A DNA stretch of 64,000 nucleotides from Vreelandella songnenensis (lineage in GTDB: Bacteria; Pseudomonadota; Gammaproteobacteria; Pseudomonadales; Halomonadaceae), in NCBI RefSeq assembly GCF_003002925.1, contig NZ_PVTK01000002.1, positions 186,001 through 250,000 of the forward strand, read 5' to 3'. A program made the position numbers and the translations under genes. This document shows positions 1-9,212 of this stretch, one piece after another (position 1 is the stretch's first letter; each line of letters opens with the position of its first letter). Under the pieces are notes generated by a model. It was not told the DNA's origin and did no database searches. It worked only from the letters and a program-made list of their open reading frames with translations.

Positions 1-13
1 GCGGCAAACGGCA

Positions 14-1519
14 TCATGCGGTCTGAGCGATGATTTCCTTCCATTTCGCTGGCCCGGTTTGATGCACTGAAGTGCCCAGGCTATCAACGGCTACCGTCAC
101 CGGCATATCTTCTACTTCGAACTCGTAGATGGCTTCCATGCCGAGATCTTCAAAGCCGACCACGCGGGACTTCTTGATTGCCTGAGCCACCAGATACGCC
201 GAACCACCCACGGCCATCAGGTAAACTGCTTCATTATCGCGGATCGCCTCGATGGCCTGCTGGCCACGCTCGGCCTTACCCACCATGCCCAGAAGGCCGG
301 TCTCTTCGAGCATGGTACGGGTAAATTTATCCATGCGGGTCGCCGTGGTAGGCCCTGCCGGCCCCACTACTTCATCGCCGATAGGATCGACCGGACCTAC
401 GTAATAGATAAACCGGCCTTTCATATCTACCGGCAGCGGCTCGCCCTTGGCAATCATGTCGACCATGCGCTTGTGGGCGGCGTCACGGCCGGTCAACAGC
501 TTACCGTTCAGCAGCAGCGTATCGCCGGGCTGCCAGGTTTTCACCTCTTCCGGGGTAACGCTGTCCAGATTGACACGCTTGACGTTGTCACCCATCTCAC
601 GGGTAATTTCCGGCCAGTCTTCAAGTTTGGGTGCGGCCAGTGCCACGGGGCCCGAGCCATCCAGCGTGAAGTGGGCGTGGCGGGTGGCCGCGCAGTTGGG
701 AATGATTGCCACAGGCTTATTGGCGGCGTGGGTCGGGTAATCCTTCACCTTGATATCCAGCACGGTGGTCAAACCGCCCAGACCTTGAGCGCCAATGCCG
801 CTCTTGTTGACCTTGTCGAAAAGCTCAAGGCGCAGCTCTTCGGCGCGATTGCTGGGGCCACGGGCCTGAAGATCCTGAATATCAATCGGATCAAGCAGTG
901 CTTCCTTGGCAATTTGCATGGCCTTCTCGGCAGTGCCGCCAATGCCAATGCCCAGCATACCCGGCGGGCACCAGCCGGCGCCCATCTTGGGAAGCTGTTC
1001 CATGACCCAGTCGACCACGCTATCCGATGGATTCAGCATGGCGAACTTGGATTTCGCTTCGCTACCGCCCCCTTTAGCGGCAACGTGAATGTCAACCTTA
1101 TCGCCAGGTACGATCTTGTGATGAATGATCGCTGGCGTATTGTCCTTGGTGTTCTGACGCTTGCCATCCGGGTCGGCCAGTACCGAGGCGCGCAGGACGT
1201 TATCCGGCAGCAGATAGGCGCGGCGCACGCCTTCATTGACCATGTCGTCCAGGCTCATATCCGCGTCCCAGGTCACGTTCATCCCCACATGAACAAACAC
1301 GGTAACGATACCGGTATCCTGGCAGATAGGACGATGACCGGTAGCGCACATTCTCGAGTTGATCAGAATCTGCGCAATGGCGTCTTTAGCGGCGGGATTC
1401 TGCTCACGTTTGTAGGCCGCATCCATCGCATCGATAAAGTCTTTCGGGTGGTAGTAAGAGATATATTGAAGAGCATCGGCAACGCTTTGAATCACGTCGT
1501 CCTGGCGAATCACGGTCAT
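14..1519 (-). CDS. fumA: Class I (iron-sulfur) fumarate hydratase
   Basis: This 501-residue protein interconverts fumarate and malate in the TCA cycle in the cytoplasm. It has the class I (4Fe-4S, oxygen-sensitive) architecture: an N-terminal alpha domain with GHRPICQDTG (Cys about 66), then GAGWCPPGM, then PNCAATRHAH. These supply the three cluster cysteines. The C-terminal beta domain carries the GPTTATRMD segment near residue 395. The length fits the one-chain class I family and differs from class II FumC. The ATG is preceded by a GGAGCC ribosome site. It is transcribed alone; about 190 bases separate it from nei. The symbol is assigned by class; fumA and fumB cannot be told apart here. 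Confidence 0.95.
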   Translation of the reverse strand: MTVIRQDDVIQSVADALQYISYYHPKDFIDAMDAAYKREQNPAAKDAIAQILINSRMCATGHRPICQDTGIVTVFVHVGMNVTWDADMSLDDMVNEGVRRAYLLPDNVLRASVLADPDGKRQNTKDNTPAIIHHKIVPGDKVDIHVAAKGGGSEAKSKFAMLNPSDSVVDWVMEQLPKMGAGWCPPGMLGIGIGGTAEKAMQIAKEALLDPIDIQDLQARGPSNRAEELRLELFDKVNKSGIGAQGLGGLTTVLDIKVKDYPTHAANKPVAIIPNCAATRHAHFTLDGSGPVALAAPKLEDWPEITREMGDNVKRVNLDSVTPEEVKTWQPGDTLLLNGKLLTGRDAAHKRMVDMIAKGEPLPVDMKGRFIYYVGPVDPIGDEVVGPAGPTTATRMDKFTRTMLEETGLLGMVGKAERGQQAIEAIRDNEAVYLMAVGGSAYLVAQAIKKSRVVGFEDLGMEAIYEFEVEDMPVTVAVDSLGTSVHQTGPAKWKEIIAQTA

Positions 1520-1707
1520 GGAGTAACGGCTCCTTGGTTTGCGTCTTGTCTACGGCTTTTTTTAACTGACTGAAAACGGCCGTTTAAGCGTGCGCGGAGT
1601 ATACCGTATTGACAGTAAAGCGGCAGCTTCTAGCGTAGGTTACTTAACCAGACGTAGGTCTAAGAGCAGAATTTATGCATCAGACAAGATAACGGTATAA
1701 TAAATTT

Positions 1708-2529
1708 TCAAGCAGGCTGGCACGTAGGGCACCAGTAAAGCCGCCGAGAACCTGCACTCATCCTCTCGATGACGTCTCCACAGCGATGGCAGCTGAGCCC
1801 TGCTCGCTCGAAAACGGCAAAACGCCATTGGCGGCGAGTCTCACCGGAGGCTATCGCCTGCTCAATCCAGGCCTCGGTATTGGTCACACCGGCCAGCTTG
1901 TAGGCCTGGCGGGTAATCTCCACAATCAGCGTTGCCAGGGTTAACTGCTGTTCTGTGCTGAGGTCAGCGGGCCGCTTGCGTGGGTGAAGCCTTGCAAAGA
2001 AAAGAATTTCAGAACGCAGGTAATTGCCAAGTCCGGCCACCAGTCCCTGATCCAGCAACAGTGCCCCCAGACTACGTCGATAAAACGGCTTCATGGTCAG
2101 CCGCGCCAGCACATCGTCAGCGCTTACCTCTTCACTTAAGAGGTCTGGGCCCAGGCGGGCCAGAAAAGGGTGTTGATCAAGCGTGTCTTGATCCCAAAGC
2201 GAGATATCTGACGCGCTATATAAGCTTGCCACCCTGCCCTCGGTTTCCAGGCGTGCTCTGAGTGACCGCTTGGTGTCTGGCGGCTGATCGGTGCGATGCA
2301 GCTTCCACACACCGTAAAGCTGGTTATGTGAATAGAGTACCTTTTGATTGGCAAAACGAATCAGCATTGCCTTGCCGCGGGTATCGACTGCCGATACCCG
2401 CTGGCCAATCAGCGTGTCGGTTTGGCTTGCCAATTCTGGAAAAGCGAACCAGGCATCTTCAATTACCCGGCCGCCTATCTGTTTTTCTATGCGGTCCGCT
2501 GCACGACGAATCTCGGGTCCTTCCGGCAT
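1708..2529 (-). CDS. nei: Endonuclease VIII, oxidised-pyrimidine DNA glycosylase/AP lyase
   Basis: This 273-residue Fpg/Nei-family enzyme excises oxidised pyrimidines and cleaves the resulting abasic site. The protein begins MPEGPEI, so after Met removal Pro1 is the catalytic nucleophile and Glu2 and Glu5 are in place. The helix-two-turn-helix region (LLDQGLVAGLGNYLRSEILF, about 160-180) and a C-terminal zinc finger with CHRC and CPTC are intact. The early segment and the finger favour Nei over MutM. The ATG lies three bases after the uvrB stop codon, so it is very probably cotranscribed with uvrB, pairing base-excision with nucleotide-excision repair. Confidence 0.92.
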   Translation of the reverse strand: MPEGPEIRRAADRIEKQIGGRVIEDAWFAFPELASQTDTLIGQRVSAVDTRGKAMLIRFANQKVLYSHNQLYGVWKLHRTDQPPDTKRSLRARLETEGRVASLYSASDISLWDQDTLDQHPFLARLGPDLLSEEVSADDVLARLTMKPFYRRSLGALLLDQGLVAGLGNYLRSEILFFARLHPRKRPADLSTEQQLTLATLIVEITRQAYKLAGVTNTEAWIEQAIASGETRRQWRFAVFERAGLSCHRCGDVIERMSAGSRRLYWCPTCQPA

Positions 2530-2532
2530 AGG

Positions 2533-4560
2533 TTATCCTAAGGCTAGCTGTTTCTCTTTCATTTGATTGAGCTGATCGCGCAAGCGAGCTGCTTCTTCAA
2601 ACTCCAAATTTTGCGCCGCTTCAAACATGGCATCTTCGAGTTTACTGATGGCCGCCAGCAGATCATGCGGCCCCATGTTGGCGATATCGTAACCGCCAGC
2701 GTCCTCAGCCACCTTGCGCTCAGCGCCACGCTTACGGTTGCTCTTCTTGCTGCCGGGCGCCTGGGCGGCTTCCAGAATATCGGCGACCGAGCGTGTCACG
2801 GTGGTCGGCGTGATGCCATGCTCTTCGTTATGCGCCTGCTGCTTGGCACGCCGGCGCTCGGTCTCATCTATCGCCTTGCGCATCGAGTCGGTAATCCGGT
2901 CGCCGTACAGGATGGCTTTACCGTGAGCGTTACGCGCTGCACGCCCTATGGTCTGGATCAGCGAGCGCTCGGCGCGCAGGAAGCCTTCCTTGTCGGCATC
3001 CAGTATGGCCACCAGCGACACTTCCGGAATGTCCAAACCCTCACGCAGCAGGTTGATACCCACCAGAACGTCGAATTTGCCCAGACGCAGATCACGAATG
3101 ATTTCCACGCGCTCGACGGTATCGATATCCGAGTGCAGATAGCGCACGCGAATACCGTGCTCATCGAAATACTCGGTCAGATCTTCGGCCATGCGCTTGG
3201 TCAACGTGGTCACCAGCACGCGCTCCCCAACCGCAGTGCGCAGGCCGATCTCGGACAGCAGGTCATCGACTTGGGTGCTGGCCGGGCGGACTTCAATCTC
3301 GGGGTCCAGAAGCCCGGTCGGTCGCACGACCTGCTCGACCACTTGCCCGGCATGTTCGGCTTCATATTTGCCTGGCGTTGCCGAGACGAAAATAGCTTGA
3401 GGAACGATGGACTCCCACTCCTCAAACTTCATGGGCCGGTTATCCAGCGCCGAGGGTAAGCGGAAACCGTACTCCACCAGGGTTTCCTTGCGTGAACGGT
3501 CGCCCTTGTACATGCCGCCTACCTGAGGAACGCTGACATGTGATTCATCAATGAACAGCAGTGCATCGTCCGGCAGATAGTCAAAGAACGTGGGCGGCGG
3601 CTCGCCGGGTGCCCGGCCGGAAAGGTAGCGGGAGTAGTTTTCGATACCGTTGCAGTAGCCAAGCTCCAGCATCATCTCGATATCGTAAAGCGTGCGCTGC
3701 TCAAGACGCTGCGCTTCCACCAGGCGCTCGTGCTTGCGCATCCAGTCCAGACGCTCTTTGAGTTCCCCCTTGATGGCATCGATCGCCCCCAGAATGGTTT
3801 CGCGGGGCGTGACGTAGTGAGACTTCGGGTAGATAGTCATCCGCGGTACCTGACTGCGGATATCCCCGGTCAATGGATCAAAGATACGAATTGAATCGAT
3901 TTCGTCATCAAACAGCTCCACCCGAACCGCGTCTTCGTCGGAGTCGGCGGGAAAGATATCGATAACGTCGCCCCGCACACGATACGTGCCGCGACGAAAG
4001 TCCATGTCGTTGCGGGTATACTGCAGCTCCGCCAGACGGCGCAGGAAAGCGCGCTGATCGATCAACTCCCCCCGGGTGAAGTGCAGGCGCATCTTCAGGT
4101 ATTGGTCCGGGTCGCCCAGACCGTAAATTGCCGACACCGAAACGACGATCAAGGCATCACGGCGCTCAAGCAGCGCCTTGGTAGCGGAGAGGCGCATCTG
4201 TTCGATATGGTCGTTGATCGAGGCATCTTTCTCGATAAACGTATCTGAAGACGGCACGTAGGCTTCCGGCTGATAGTAGTCGTAGTAGGAAACGAAATAC
4301 TCGACGGCGTTATCCGGGAAAAACGACTTGAACTCGCCGTAAAGCTGGGCAGCCAGGGTCTTGTTAGGCGCCATGACGATGGTAGGCCTTTGAAGCTGCT
4401 GCACCACGTTAGCCATGGTAAATGTCTTGCCCGACCCGGTAACTCCAAGTAGCGTCTGATGGGCAAGCCCTGATTCCAGGCCGCTTACCAGGCCTTTGAT
4501 GGCGTTTGGCTGGTCACCGGCAGGCTGAAATTTCGACTGCAACCGAAACTCTTTGCTCAT
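2533..4560 (-). CDS. uvrB: UvrABC system protein B, excinuclease helicase subunit
   Basis: UvrB (675 residues, near the E. coli length of 673) verifies damage delivered by UvrA and loads UvrC during nucleotide excision repair. Visible features are Walker A GVTGSGKT near residue 40, the beta-hairpin region [12 protein letters not shown] near 92-103 that clamps DNA, helicase motifs DESHVSVPQ and QTIGRAARN, and a C-terminal UVR motif ([13 protein letters not shown]) that binds UvrC. The ATG follows an AGGAGCGACG ribosome site. It is the first gene of a two-gene unit with nei. No LexA box was recognised by eye upstream. Confidence 0.98.
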   Translation of the reverse strand: MSKEFRLQSKFQPAGDQPNAIKGLVSGLESGLAHQTLLGVTGSGKTFTMANVVQQLQRPTIVMAPNKTLAAQLYGEFKSFFPDNAVEYFVSYYDYYQPEAYVPSSDTFIEKDASINDHIEQMRLSATKALLERRDALIVVSVSAIYGLGDPDQYLKMRLHFTRGELIDQRAFLRRLAELQYTRNDMDFRRGTYRVRGDVIDIFPADSDEDAVRVELFDDEIDSIRIFDPLTGDIRSQVPRMTIYPKSHYVTPRETILGAIDAIKGELKERLDWMRKHERLVEAQRLEQRTLYDIEMMLELGYCNGIENYSRYLSGRAPGEPPPTFFDYLPDDALLFIDESHVSVPQVGGMYKGDRSRKETLVEYGFRLPSALDNRPMKFEEWESIVPQAIFVSATPGKYEAEHAGQVVEQVVRPTGLLDPEIEVRPASTQVDDLLSEIGLRTAVGERVLVTTLTKRMAEDLTEYFDEHGIRVRYLHSDIDTVERVEIIRDLRLGKFDVLVGINLLREGLDIPEVSLVAILDADKEGFLRAERSLIQTIGRAARNAHGKAILYGDRITDSMRKAIDETERRRAKQQAHNEEHGITPTTVTRSVADILEAAQAPGSKKSNRKRGAERKVAEDAGGYDIANMGPHDLLAAISKLEDAMFEAAQNLEFEEAARLRDQLNQMKEKQLALG

Positions 4561-4595
4561 CGTCGCTCCTAACTGAAAAATGAAACCCTGAGACG

Positions 4596-5003
4596 TTAAA
4601 CCGCTTGGGTCGTGATATCGATAGTGGCCTGCGTCATGAGCCGCTGTATCGGGCAGCGCAGGCTGATCTCCTCAAGCCTGGCGCGCTGTTCAGGGTCTCG
4701 GATGCCGTGCAGCGTCAGGACGACATTGAGCTTGTAGGTACCTTCGGCCTCTTCACTATCATCCCGATGAACGGTCACCGTCACCGCCTCCAGTGGCCAC
4801 TGCTTGCGCTTGGCGTACATCTGTACGGTGATGGCCTTGCAGGTACCCAGCGCGATATCGAAATAGTCGTGAGGGTCCGGCGCGCTGCCCTCTCCGCCTA
4901 CAAGTTTGGGCACATCGGCATATAGCGCTTCAAGGCTATCCAGCTCGATACGCTGACGAAATACATGGTTACGCTGGCTAATGACCGTAATAGGGGGATG
5001 CAT
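4596..5003 (-). CDS. OsmC-family peroxidase-like protein
   Basis: A 135-residue OsmC/Ohr superfamily protein. These small proteins often reduce organic hydroperoxides through a pair of cysteines. The chain shows the alpha-helical [22 protein letters not shown] segment (shortened here: [17 protein letters not shown], one Cys about 52) and a second cysteine in [11 protein letters not shown] near 117, the spacing expected of the reactive pair. It resembles the YhfA/OsmC-like group more than classical Ohr. Its ATG shares one base with the stop codon of the upstream HMA-like gene, so the two are translationally coupled. Actual peroxidase activity is inferred from the family. Confidence 0.8.
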   Translation of the reverse strand: MHPPITVISQRNHVFRQRIELDSLEALYADVPKLVGGEGSAPDPHDYFDIALGTCKAITVQMYAKRKQWPLEAVTVTVHRDDSEEAEGTYKLNVVLTLHGIRDPEQRARLEEISLRCPIQRLMTQATIDITTQAV

Positions 5004-5200
5004 CAGGACACGTTTACTCCCAGTTTGAGTTTCTCGACCGCGGCGATCAGCGCTTCACGCTTGACGCGTCCTTCGACCTCGGCACCATGGCGTCCTACTT
5101 CGGCACTGTCGACGCCGTCCAGCATCATCAACGCTGTGGTAATCTTGTTCACCTGATCGGCGTTCTTCACGCCCTGAAAAGTTAGTGACTGTTGTGACAT
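5003..5200 (-). CDS. HMA-fold small protein lacking the CxxC metal site
   Basis: A 65-residue protein with the beta-alpha-beta-beta-alpha-beta pattern of heavy-metal-associated (copper chaperone) domains. FQGVKNADQVNKITTAL is followed by LDGVDSAEVG and a final EALIAAVEKLKL helix. The place where the family has its metal-binding CxxC reads NADQ, and the protein has no cysteine, so canonical copper binding looks lost. The start was placed at the ATG at 5200 rather than 5230 because the family alignment begins there. It is coupled to the downstream OsmC-like gene by a one-base stop/start overlap. Function is unknown. Confidence 0.65.
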   Translation of the reverse strand: MSQQSLTFQGVKNADQVNKITTALMMLDGVDSAEVGRHGAEVEGRVKREALIAAVEKLKLGVNVS

Positions 5201-5353
5201 TGCGAATCTACCCCGTTTAACCTTATGCAAAACTGATACAGAGAGAAGAGTCTAGCACGCTAAAGGCACCTTGCAATTCGCGCCTTGCGCCCACACGTTG
5301 AGAAGCTGCTTATCTTGACGCACACTTTCTTTGTGTCCCCAACAGGAGTTTAT

Positions 5354-6316
5354 ATGCCAACGGTTATCCCCTCTACCACGATTACCGGCAACCTGCGCCT
5401 TGGCCACCTTGCAGCGCTGGATGTGAAAGGGGCAGATGCAGAAAAATTCCTGCAAGGTCAAACCAGTGCTCAGGTAAGCCTGGCCAACGGCGAGTTTGCA
5501 CCGCTCACCTGTTTCTGTACCCCCAAGGGGCGCATGCTGGCCAATGGGCAGCTGCTGCGTGTGGGAGATGGGCACTTCAGACTCATCCTGAGCGCCTCGC
5601 TTGCCGACACGCTCGCGACCCACCTCAAGAAATTTGCCGCCTTCTACAAGGCAGAACTGCTTCTCGACACGGGCATCGAGCTTATCGGCGCCAGCGCCGA
5701 TGCCCAGGCACTGGCCACATCACTTGAACTTGCGTTACCTCAACAGCCTTTCGCCCAGTACAGTAATGCTCGGGCAAGCGTCATTCGCCTGCCGGGCAGC
5801 GTGCCACGCTGGATGTTCTGCGCGCCAGCCGGCATCACCACCACGGCCGAGGACGCCCAACAGGCGGCCTGGGCACTTGAAGATATTCGCAGCGGTCTTG
5901 CCTGGCTCACCGAGGCCCAGCAGGATCATTTTTTACCCCAGATGCTCAACTGGGAAGCATTAGGCGGTATCAGTTTCAAGAAAGGCTGCTATACAGGGCA
6001 GGAAGTGGTCGCCCGGGCGCATTTTCGTGGTCAGGTCAAAAAGCGTCTGGTACGCGCTGAACTGGTCACCCGCCAGCAACCAGCAGTTGGCGCCAGCCTG
6101 ATGACCGAACAGGACAAGTCCATGGGAGAAGTGGTGGCCAGTACCCGCCGCGATACCGAAAGCATCGAGCTGCTTGCCGTTCTGAATACCAGAGTAGTGG
6201 ATGAAGCGCTTCCGCTTTATTGGGAGGGCAGTCCGTTGACGCTTCTTCCGCTACCTTATTCGATCGAGCGGGTCGATCCGGAGCAGCTGGCGGCAAGCCT
6301 TAAAGCAGATACGTAA
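5354..6316 (+). CDS. ygfZ: tRNA-modifying / Fe-S cluster repair folate-binding protein YgfZ
   Basis: A 320-residue folate-dependent protein related to GcvT, needed for activity of certain Fe-S enzymes such as MiaB. The diagnostic motif KGCYTGQEVVAR is present near residue 211, with the conserved cysteine. The N-terminal half has the GcvT-like fold (FLQGQTSAQV). An ACAGGAGTTT ribosome site precedes the ATG at 5354; an upstream in-frame ATG at 5285 has no such site and would add an unconserved tail. It stands alone and converges with tatD, only 21 bases away. Confidence 0.92.
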   Translation: MPTVIPSTTITGNLRLGHLAALDVKGADAEKFLQGQTSAQVSLANGEFAPLTCFCTPKGRMLANGQLLRVGDGHFRLILSASLADTLATHLKKFAAFYKAELLLDTGIELIGASADAQALATSLELALPQQPFAQYSNARASVIRLPGSVPRWMFCAPAGITTTAEDAQQAAWALEDIRSGLAWLTEAQQDHFLPQMLNWEALGGISFKKGCYTGQEVVARAHFRGQVKKRLVRAELVTRQQPAVGASLMTEQDKSMGEVVASTRRDTESIELLAVLNTRVVDEALPLYWEGSPLTLLPLPYSIERVDPEQLAASLKADT

Positions 6317-6337
6317 CTATCTGCACTGCCCGCATGG

Positions 6338-7108
6338 CTATTTGCCAAGGTCGAGATCAAATAGACGCGCGGCGTTAGCCGAACTGTTCGCCGCGACGTC
6401 TTCTACACTCTGCCCACGAAGCCTGGCTACCTCACGACACACTCTGGCAAGATGGCGCGGTTCATTGCGCTCCCCCTGATGCCCGTTCAAGGGCATATCC
6501 GGGCTATCGGTTTCCAGCACAAAACCATTGTCAGGCAGCGCCGCCACCATGCGGTGGAGCCGCTTGGCGCGTGGATAGGTAATCGCCCCACCCACCCCCA
6601 GCACGAAGCCTAACGCCAGAAACCTGCGCGCCTGCTCTATGGAGCCGGCAAAGGCGTGAATCAAGCCAGCACGCGGCAGCGCCAATTGACGCAGACGCTT
6701 GCTGACCTGATCGTTGGCCTGCACGCTGTGAACCACGACCGGCAGCTCATGGCGCTTGGCCAGGTGCAGTTGAGCGTCAAACAGCGTCCACTGCCTGGTC
6801 AAGCTCTGCTGGAAACGCCCATCGATACCGCACTCACCCACTGCGACAACGTGCGGATTACGGGCAAGCGCCTGATCAAGCGCATCCAGGTCGCTCTCTC
6901 CATGCTGATCAATGAAATAAGGATGCAGCCCCAGGCAGGCACTGGTGTCGTTTCTTGTTCCCAGCGCCAGCACATCGGGCCACTTGCTGCGCATCGTGCC
7001 AGGCACCACGAAATGCGTGATGCCGGCGGCACGTGCGTTCGCCAGGACGGCTTCGCGATCGGTATCAAAGGCGCTGAAATCCAGATGGCAGTGCGCGTCG
7101 ATCAGCAT
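6338..7108 (-). CDS. yjjV: TatD-family metal-dependent hydrolase (YjjV-like)
   Basis: A 256-residue TIM-barrel hydrolase of the TatD DNase family. Metal ligands are visible in DAHCHLD at the N terminus, in the GECGID motif near 93, in VVHSVQA and in ETDSPDMPLNG near 200. The last of these with its following QGERNEP marks the E. coli YjjV branch rather than TatD or YcfH. Family members are 3'-5' DNases or deacylases; the natural substrate here is not known. It lies 31 bases after prfC on the same strand, so cotranscription is likely. Confidence 0.85.
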   Translation of the reverse strand: MLIDAHCHLDFSAFDTDREAVLANARAAGITHFVVPGTMRSKWPDVLALGTRNDTSACLGLHPYFIDQHGESDLDALDQALARNPHVVAVGECGIDGRFQQSLTRQWTLFDAQLHLAKRHELPVVVHSVQANDQVSKRLRQLALPRAGLIHAFAGSIEQARRFLALGFVLGVGGAITYPRAKRLHRMVAALPDNGFVLETDSPDMPLNGHQGERNEPRHLARVCREVARLRGQSVEDVAANSSANAARLFDLDLGK

Positions 7109-7139
7109 AAGACCTCGTCGTCAGCCGCTGACAGTCGAG

Positions 7140-8729
7140 TTAGTGCTCGCGGGTCGGCTGGAAGCGGATATCCGGCCAGCGCTCCTGGGTCATCTGCAGA
7201 TTGACGCGGGTAGGCGCGATATAGGTCAGATAACCGCCGCCATCGATGGCCAGATTGGTACTGGCCTTGCGCTTGAACTCCTCAAGCATCTTGGCATCTT
7301 CGCAGTAGACCCAGCGCGCCGTCTGCACATTAACGCCTTCATAGATACAGTCGACCTTGTACTCCTCTTTCAGGCGGTGAGCGACAACGTCAAACTGCAG
7401 CGTACCCACGGCCCCCAAAATGAGGTCGTTATTATCCATGGGCATGAAGACCTGAGTCGCGCCCTCTTCAGAGAGCTGCTGCAAGCCTTTCTGCAGCGCC
7501 TTCATCTTGAGCGGGTCTTTCAGGCGCACGCGCTTGAAAAGCTCCGGGGCAAAGTGAGGAATACCGGTAAAGCGCATATCCTCGCCTACCGTGAAGGTAT
7601 CGCCGATCTGGATCGTGCCGTGGTTGTGCAGGCCGATGATATCACCGGGCCAGGCTTCCTCCACGTGGGAACGGTCAGAGGCCATGAAGGTTAACGCATC
7701 GGCAATCTTGACGTCCTTGCCGATACGCACATGGCGCATCTTCATGTTCTTTTCGTACTTGCCCGAGCAGACACGCAGAAAGGCAATACGGTCGCGGTGG
7801 TTCGGATCCATATTGGCCTGAATCTTGAACACGAACCCGGTAAAGCGCTCATCGTGGGCGGTCACTTCACGCACATCGGTTTCACGCGGCTGAGGGGCCG
7901 GCGCATACTCGACAAAGCCATCGAGCATTTCTCGCACGCCAAAGTTACCCATGGCAGTACCAAAATAGACCGGAGTCATTTCACCGCGGCGATACGCTTC
8001 TAGATCAAACTCGTGGGAAGCGCCGCGCACAAGCTCGACTTCCATACGCAGTTCTTCGGCCTGTTCTTCGCCAAGCACCGCATCGACTTCCGGGTTATCC
8101 AGCCCTTCAATGCGCTTGTCTTCCGGTATCCGGCTTCCCTGACCTTGGGTATACAGGTGGATCACATCGTTATAGAGGTGATAGACCCCCTTGAAGTGAC
8201 GCCCCATGCCAATGGGCCAGGTCATCGGCGAGCACTGGATGTTAAGGACGGTCTCGACTTCATCCATGACTTCGATGGGGTCGCGAATATCCCGGTCCAT
8301 CTTGTTGATGAAGGTCAAAATTGGCGTCGTACGCAGGCGACACACTTCCATCAGCTTGATGGTACGGTCCTCTACACCCTTGGCACCATCAATCACCATC
8401 AGCGCAGAGTCGACCGCCGTCAGCGTGCGATAGGTGTCTTCAGAGAAGTCTTCGTGACCCGGCGTATCCAGCAGGTTGACGATGCGCCCACCATAGGGGA
8501 ACTGCATCACGGAGGTCGTCACCGAGATACCCCGCTCCTGCTCCATCTTCATCCAGTCTGAAGTCGCGTGGCGGTCATTGCGCTTGCTCTTGACCGAACC
8601 GGCCAGCTGAATGGCATTCCCGAACAGAAGCATCTTTTCGGTAATGGTGGTTTTACCCGCATCAGGGTGGGAAATGATAGCGAAGGTGCGGCGTAGATCT
8701 GCTTCGCGCGCTAGTTGAGCTTCAGACAT
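7140..8729 (-). CDS. prfC: Peptide chain release factor 3
   Basis: RF3 (529 residues, matching E. coli) is the GTPase that removes RF1/RF2 from the ribosome after peptide release. The G domain shows [16 protein letters not shown] (G1), [14 protein letters not shown] (G3) and NKMDRD (G4), followed by the translation-factor beta-barrel and the RF3-specific C-terminal domain. The ATG is followed by [20 protein letters not shown], the usual N terminus. The 200-base upstream region holds the terminator of the small gene at 8930, so prfC probably starts its own transcript, continuing into the tatD-like gene. Confidence 0.98.
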   Translation of the reverse strand: MSEAQLAREADLRRTFAIISHPDAGKTTITEKMLLFGNAIQLAGSVKSKRNDRHATSDWMKMEQERGISVTTSVMQFPYGGRIVNLLDTPGHEDFSEDTYRTLTAVDSALMVIDGAKGVEDRTIKLMEVCRLRTTPILTFINKMDRDIRDPIEVMDEVETVLNIQCSPMTWPIGMGRHFKGVYHLYNDVIHLYTQGQGSRIPEDKRIEGLDNPEVDAVLGEEQAEELRMEVELVRGASHEFDLEAYRRGEMTPVYFGTAMGNFGVREMLDGFVEYAPAPQPRETDVREVTAHDERFTGFVFKIQANMDPNHRDRIAFLRVCSGKYEKNMKMRHVRIGKDVKIADALTFMASDRSHVEEAWPGDIIGLHNHGTIQIGDTFTVGEDMRFTGIPHFAPELFKRVRLKDPLKMKALQKGLQQLSEEGATQVFMPMDNNDLILGAVGTLQFDVVAHRLKEEYKVDCIYEGVNVQTARWVYCEDAKMLEEFKRKASTNLAIDGGGYLTYIAPTRVNLQMTQERWPDIRFQPTREH

Positions 8730-8860
8730 GGAGTTCTCTAGAAGATGGCACAGGTTTCAATAGGTGTTGCCTTGCAACCAAGGCATCAATGGCGCCCATG
8801 GTACCGCAACTAGGCCTTTGCAGCATACTTTCAACGGTTTGGGGGCTATGCGTTGAGCAT

Positions 8861-8887
8861 AAAAAAACGCCGAGCATCTCGGCGTTT
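8861..8887 (-). terminator. Intrinsic terminator after the YjfB-like gene
   Basis: A 10-bp perfect stem (8865-8874 with 8878-8887) and a three-base loop, followed on the minus strand by seven Ts. It lies 43 bases after the stop codon of the 69-residue gene and upstream of prfC. Confidence 0.88.
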
Positions 8888-8929
8888 CAGGTGAAGCTCA
8901 CCGCCTTGAAGCGGTGATGAAATGACATA

Positions 8930-9139
8930 TCACGCGTAGGTATTGATCTGCGTTCCCAGACTACCTTCCTGGGCCAGGTTTGGTTCGGCTCCCAGATTGG
9001 CAGACGCCAGTACTTCTGTGACCTGCTGAGCCTGCATATCCAGTGCATTTCGTAAAACCTGCATCTGCATCTCTTCAGCGGTTTGCGCTTGATTCATGTA
9101 GAGCGCCGTACTGACCGTGCTGCTGATAGAAACGTCCAT
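8930..9139 (-). CDS. YjfB-like putative motility protein
   Basis: A 69-residue protein matching the small YjfB family annotated as putative motility proteins. It begins MDVSISSTVSTALYMNQ, has a central helical QTAEEMQMQVLRNALDMQ, and ends in a low-complexity polar tail. The family is small, found next to flagellar genes in some bacteria, and has no proven biochemical role. Here it is a monocistron with its own terminator; no flagellar genes lie nearby in the window. The AAGGATAGTGCC upstream of the ATG serves as ribosome site. Confidence 0.7.
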   Translation of the reverse strand: MDVSISSTVSTALYMNQAQTAEEMQMQVLRNALDMQAQQVTEVLASANLGAEPNLAQEGSLGTQINTYA

Positions 9140-9212
9140 GGCACTATCCTTTAAGTGAACGATCTATGCACCATAGCAAAGAAGCCGTCAACGCACAAAA
9201 GCTTCCGAGCGC

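Noticed and set aside
473..1573. Long open frame (366 codons) on the plus strand over fumarase
   Set aside because: It mirrors the minus-strand fumarase codons, matches no family and has no ribosome site; the minus-strand protein has clear catalytic motifs.
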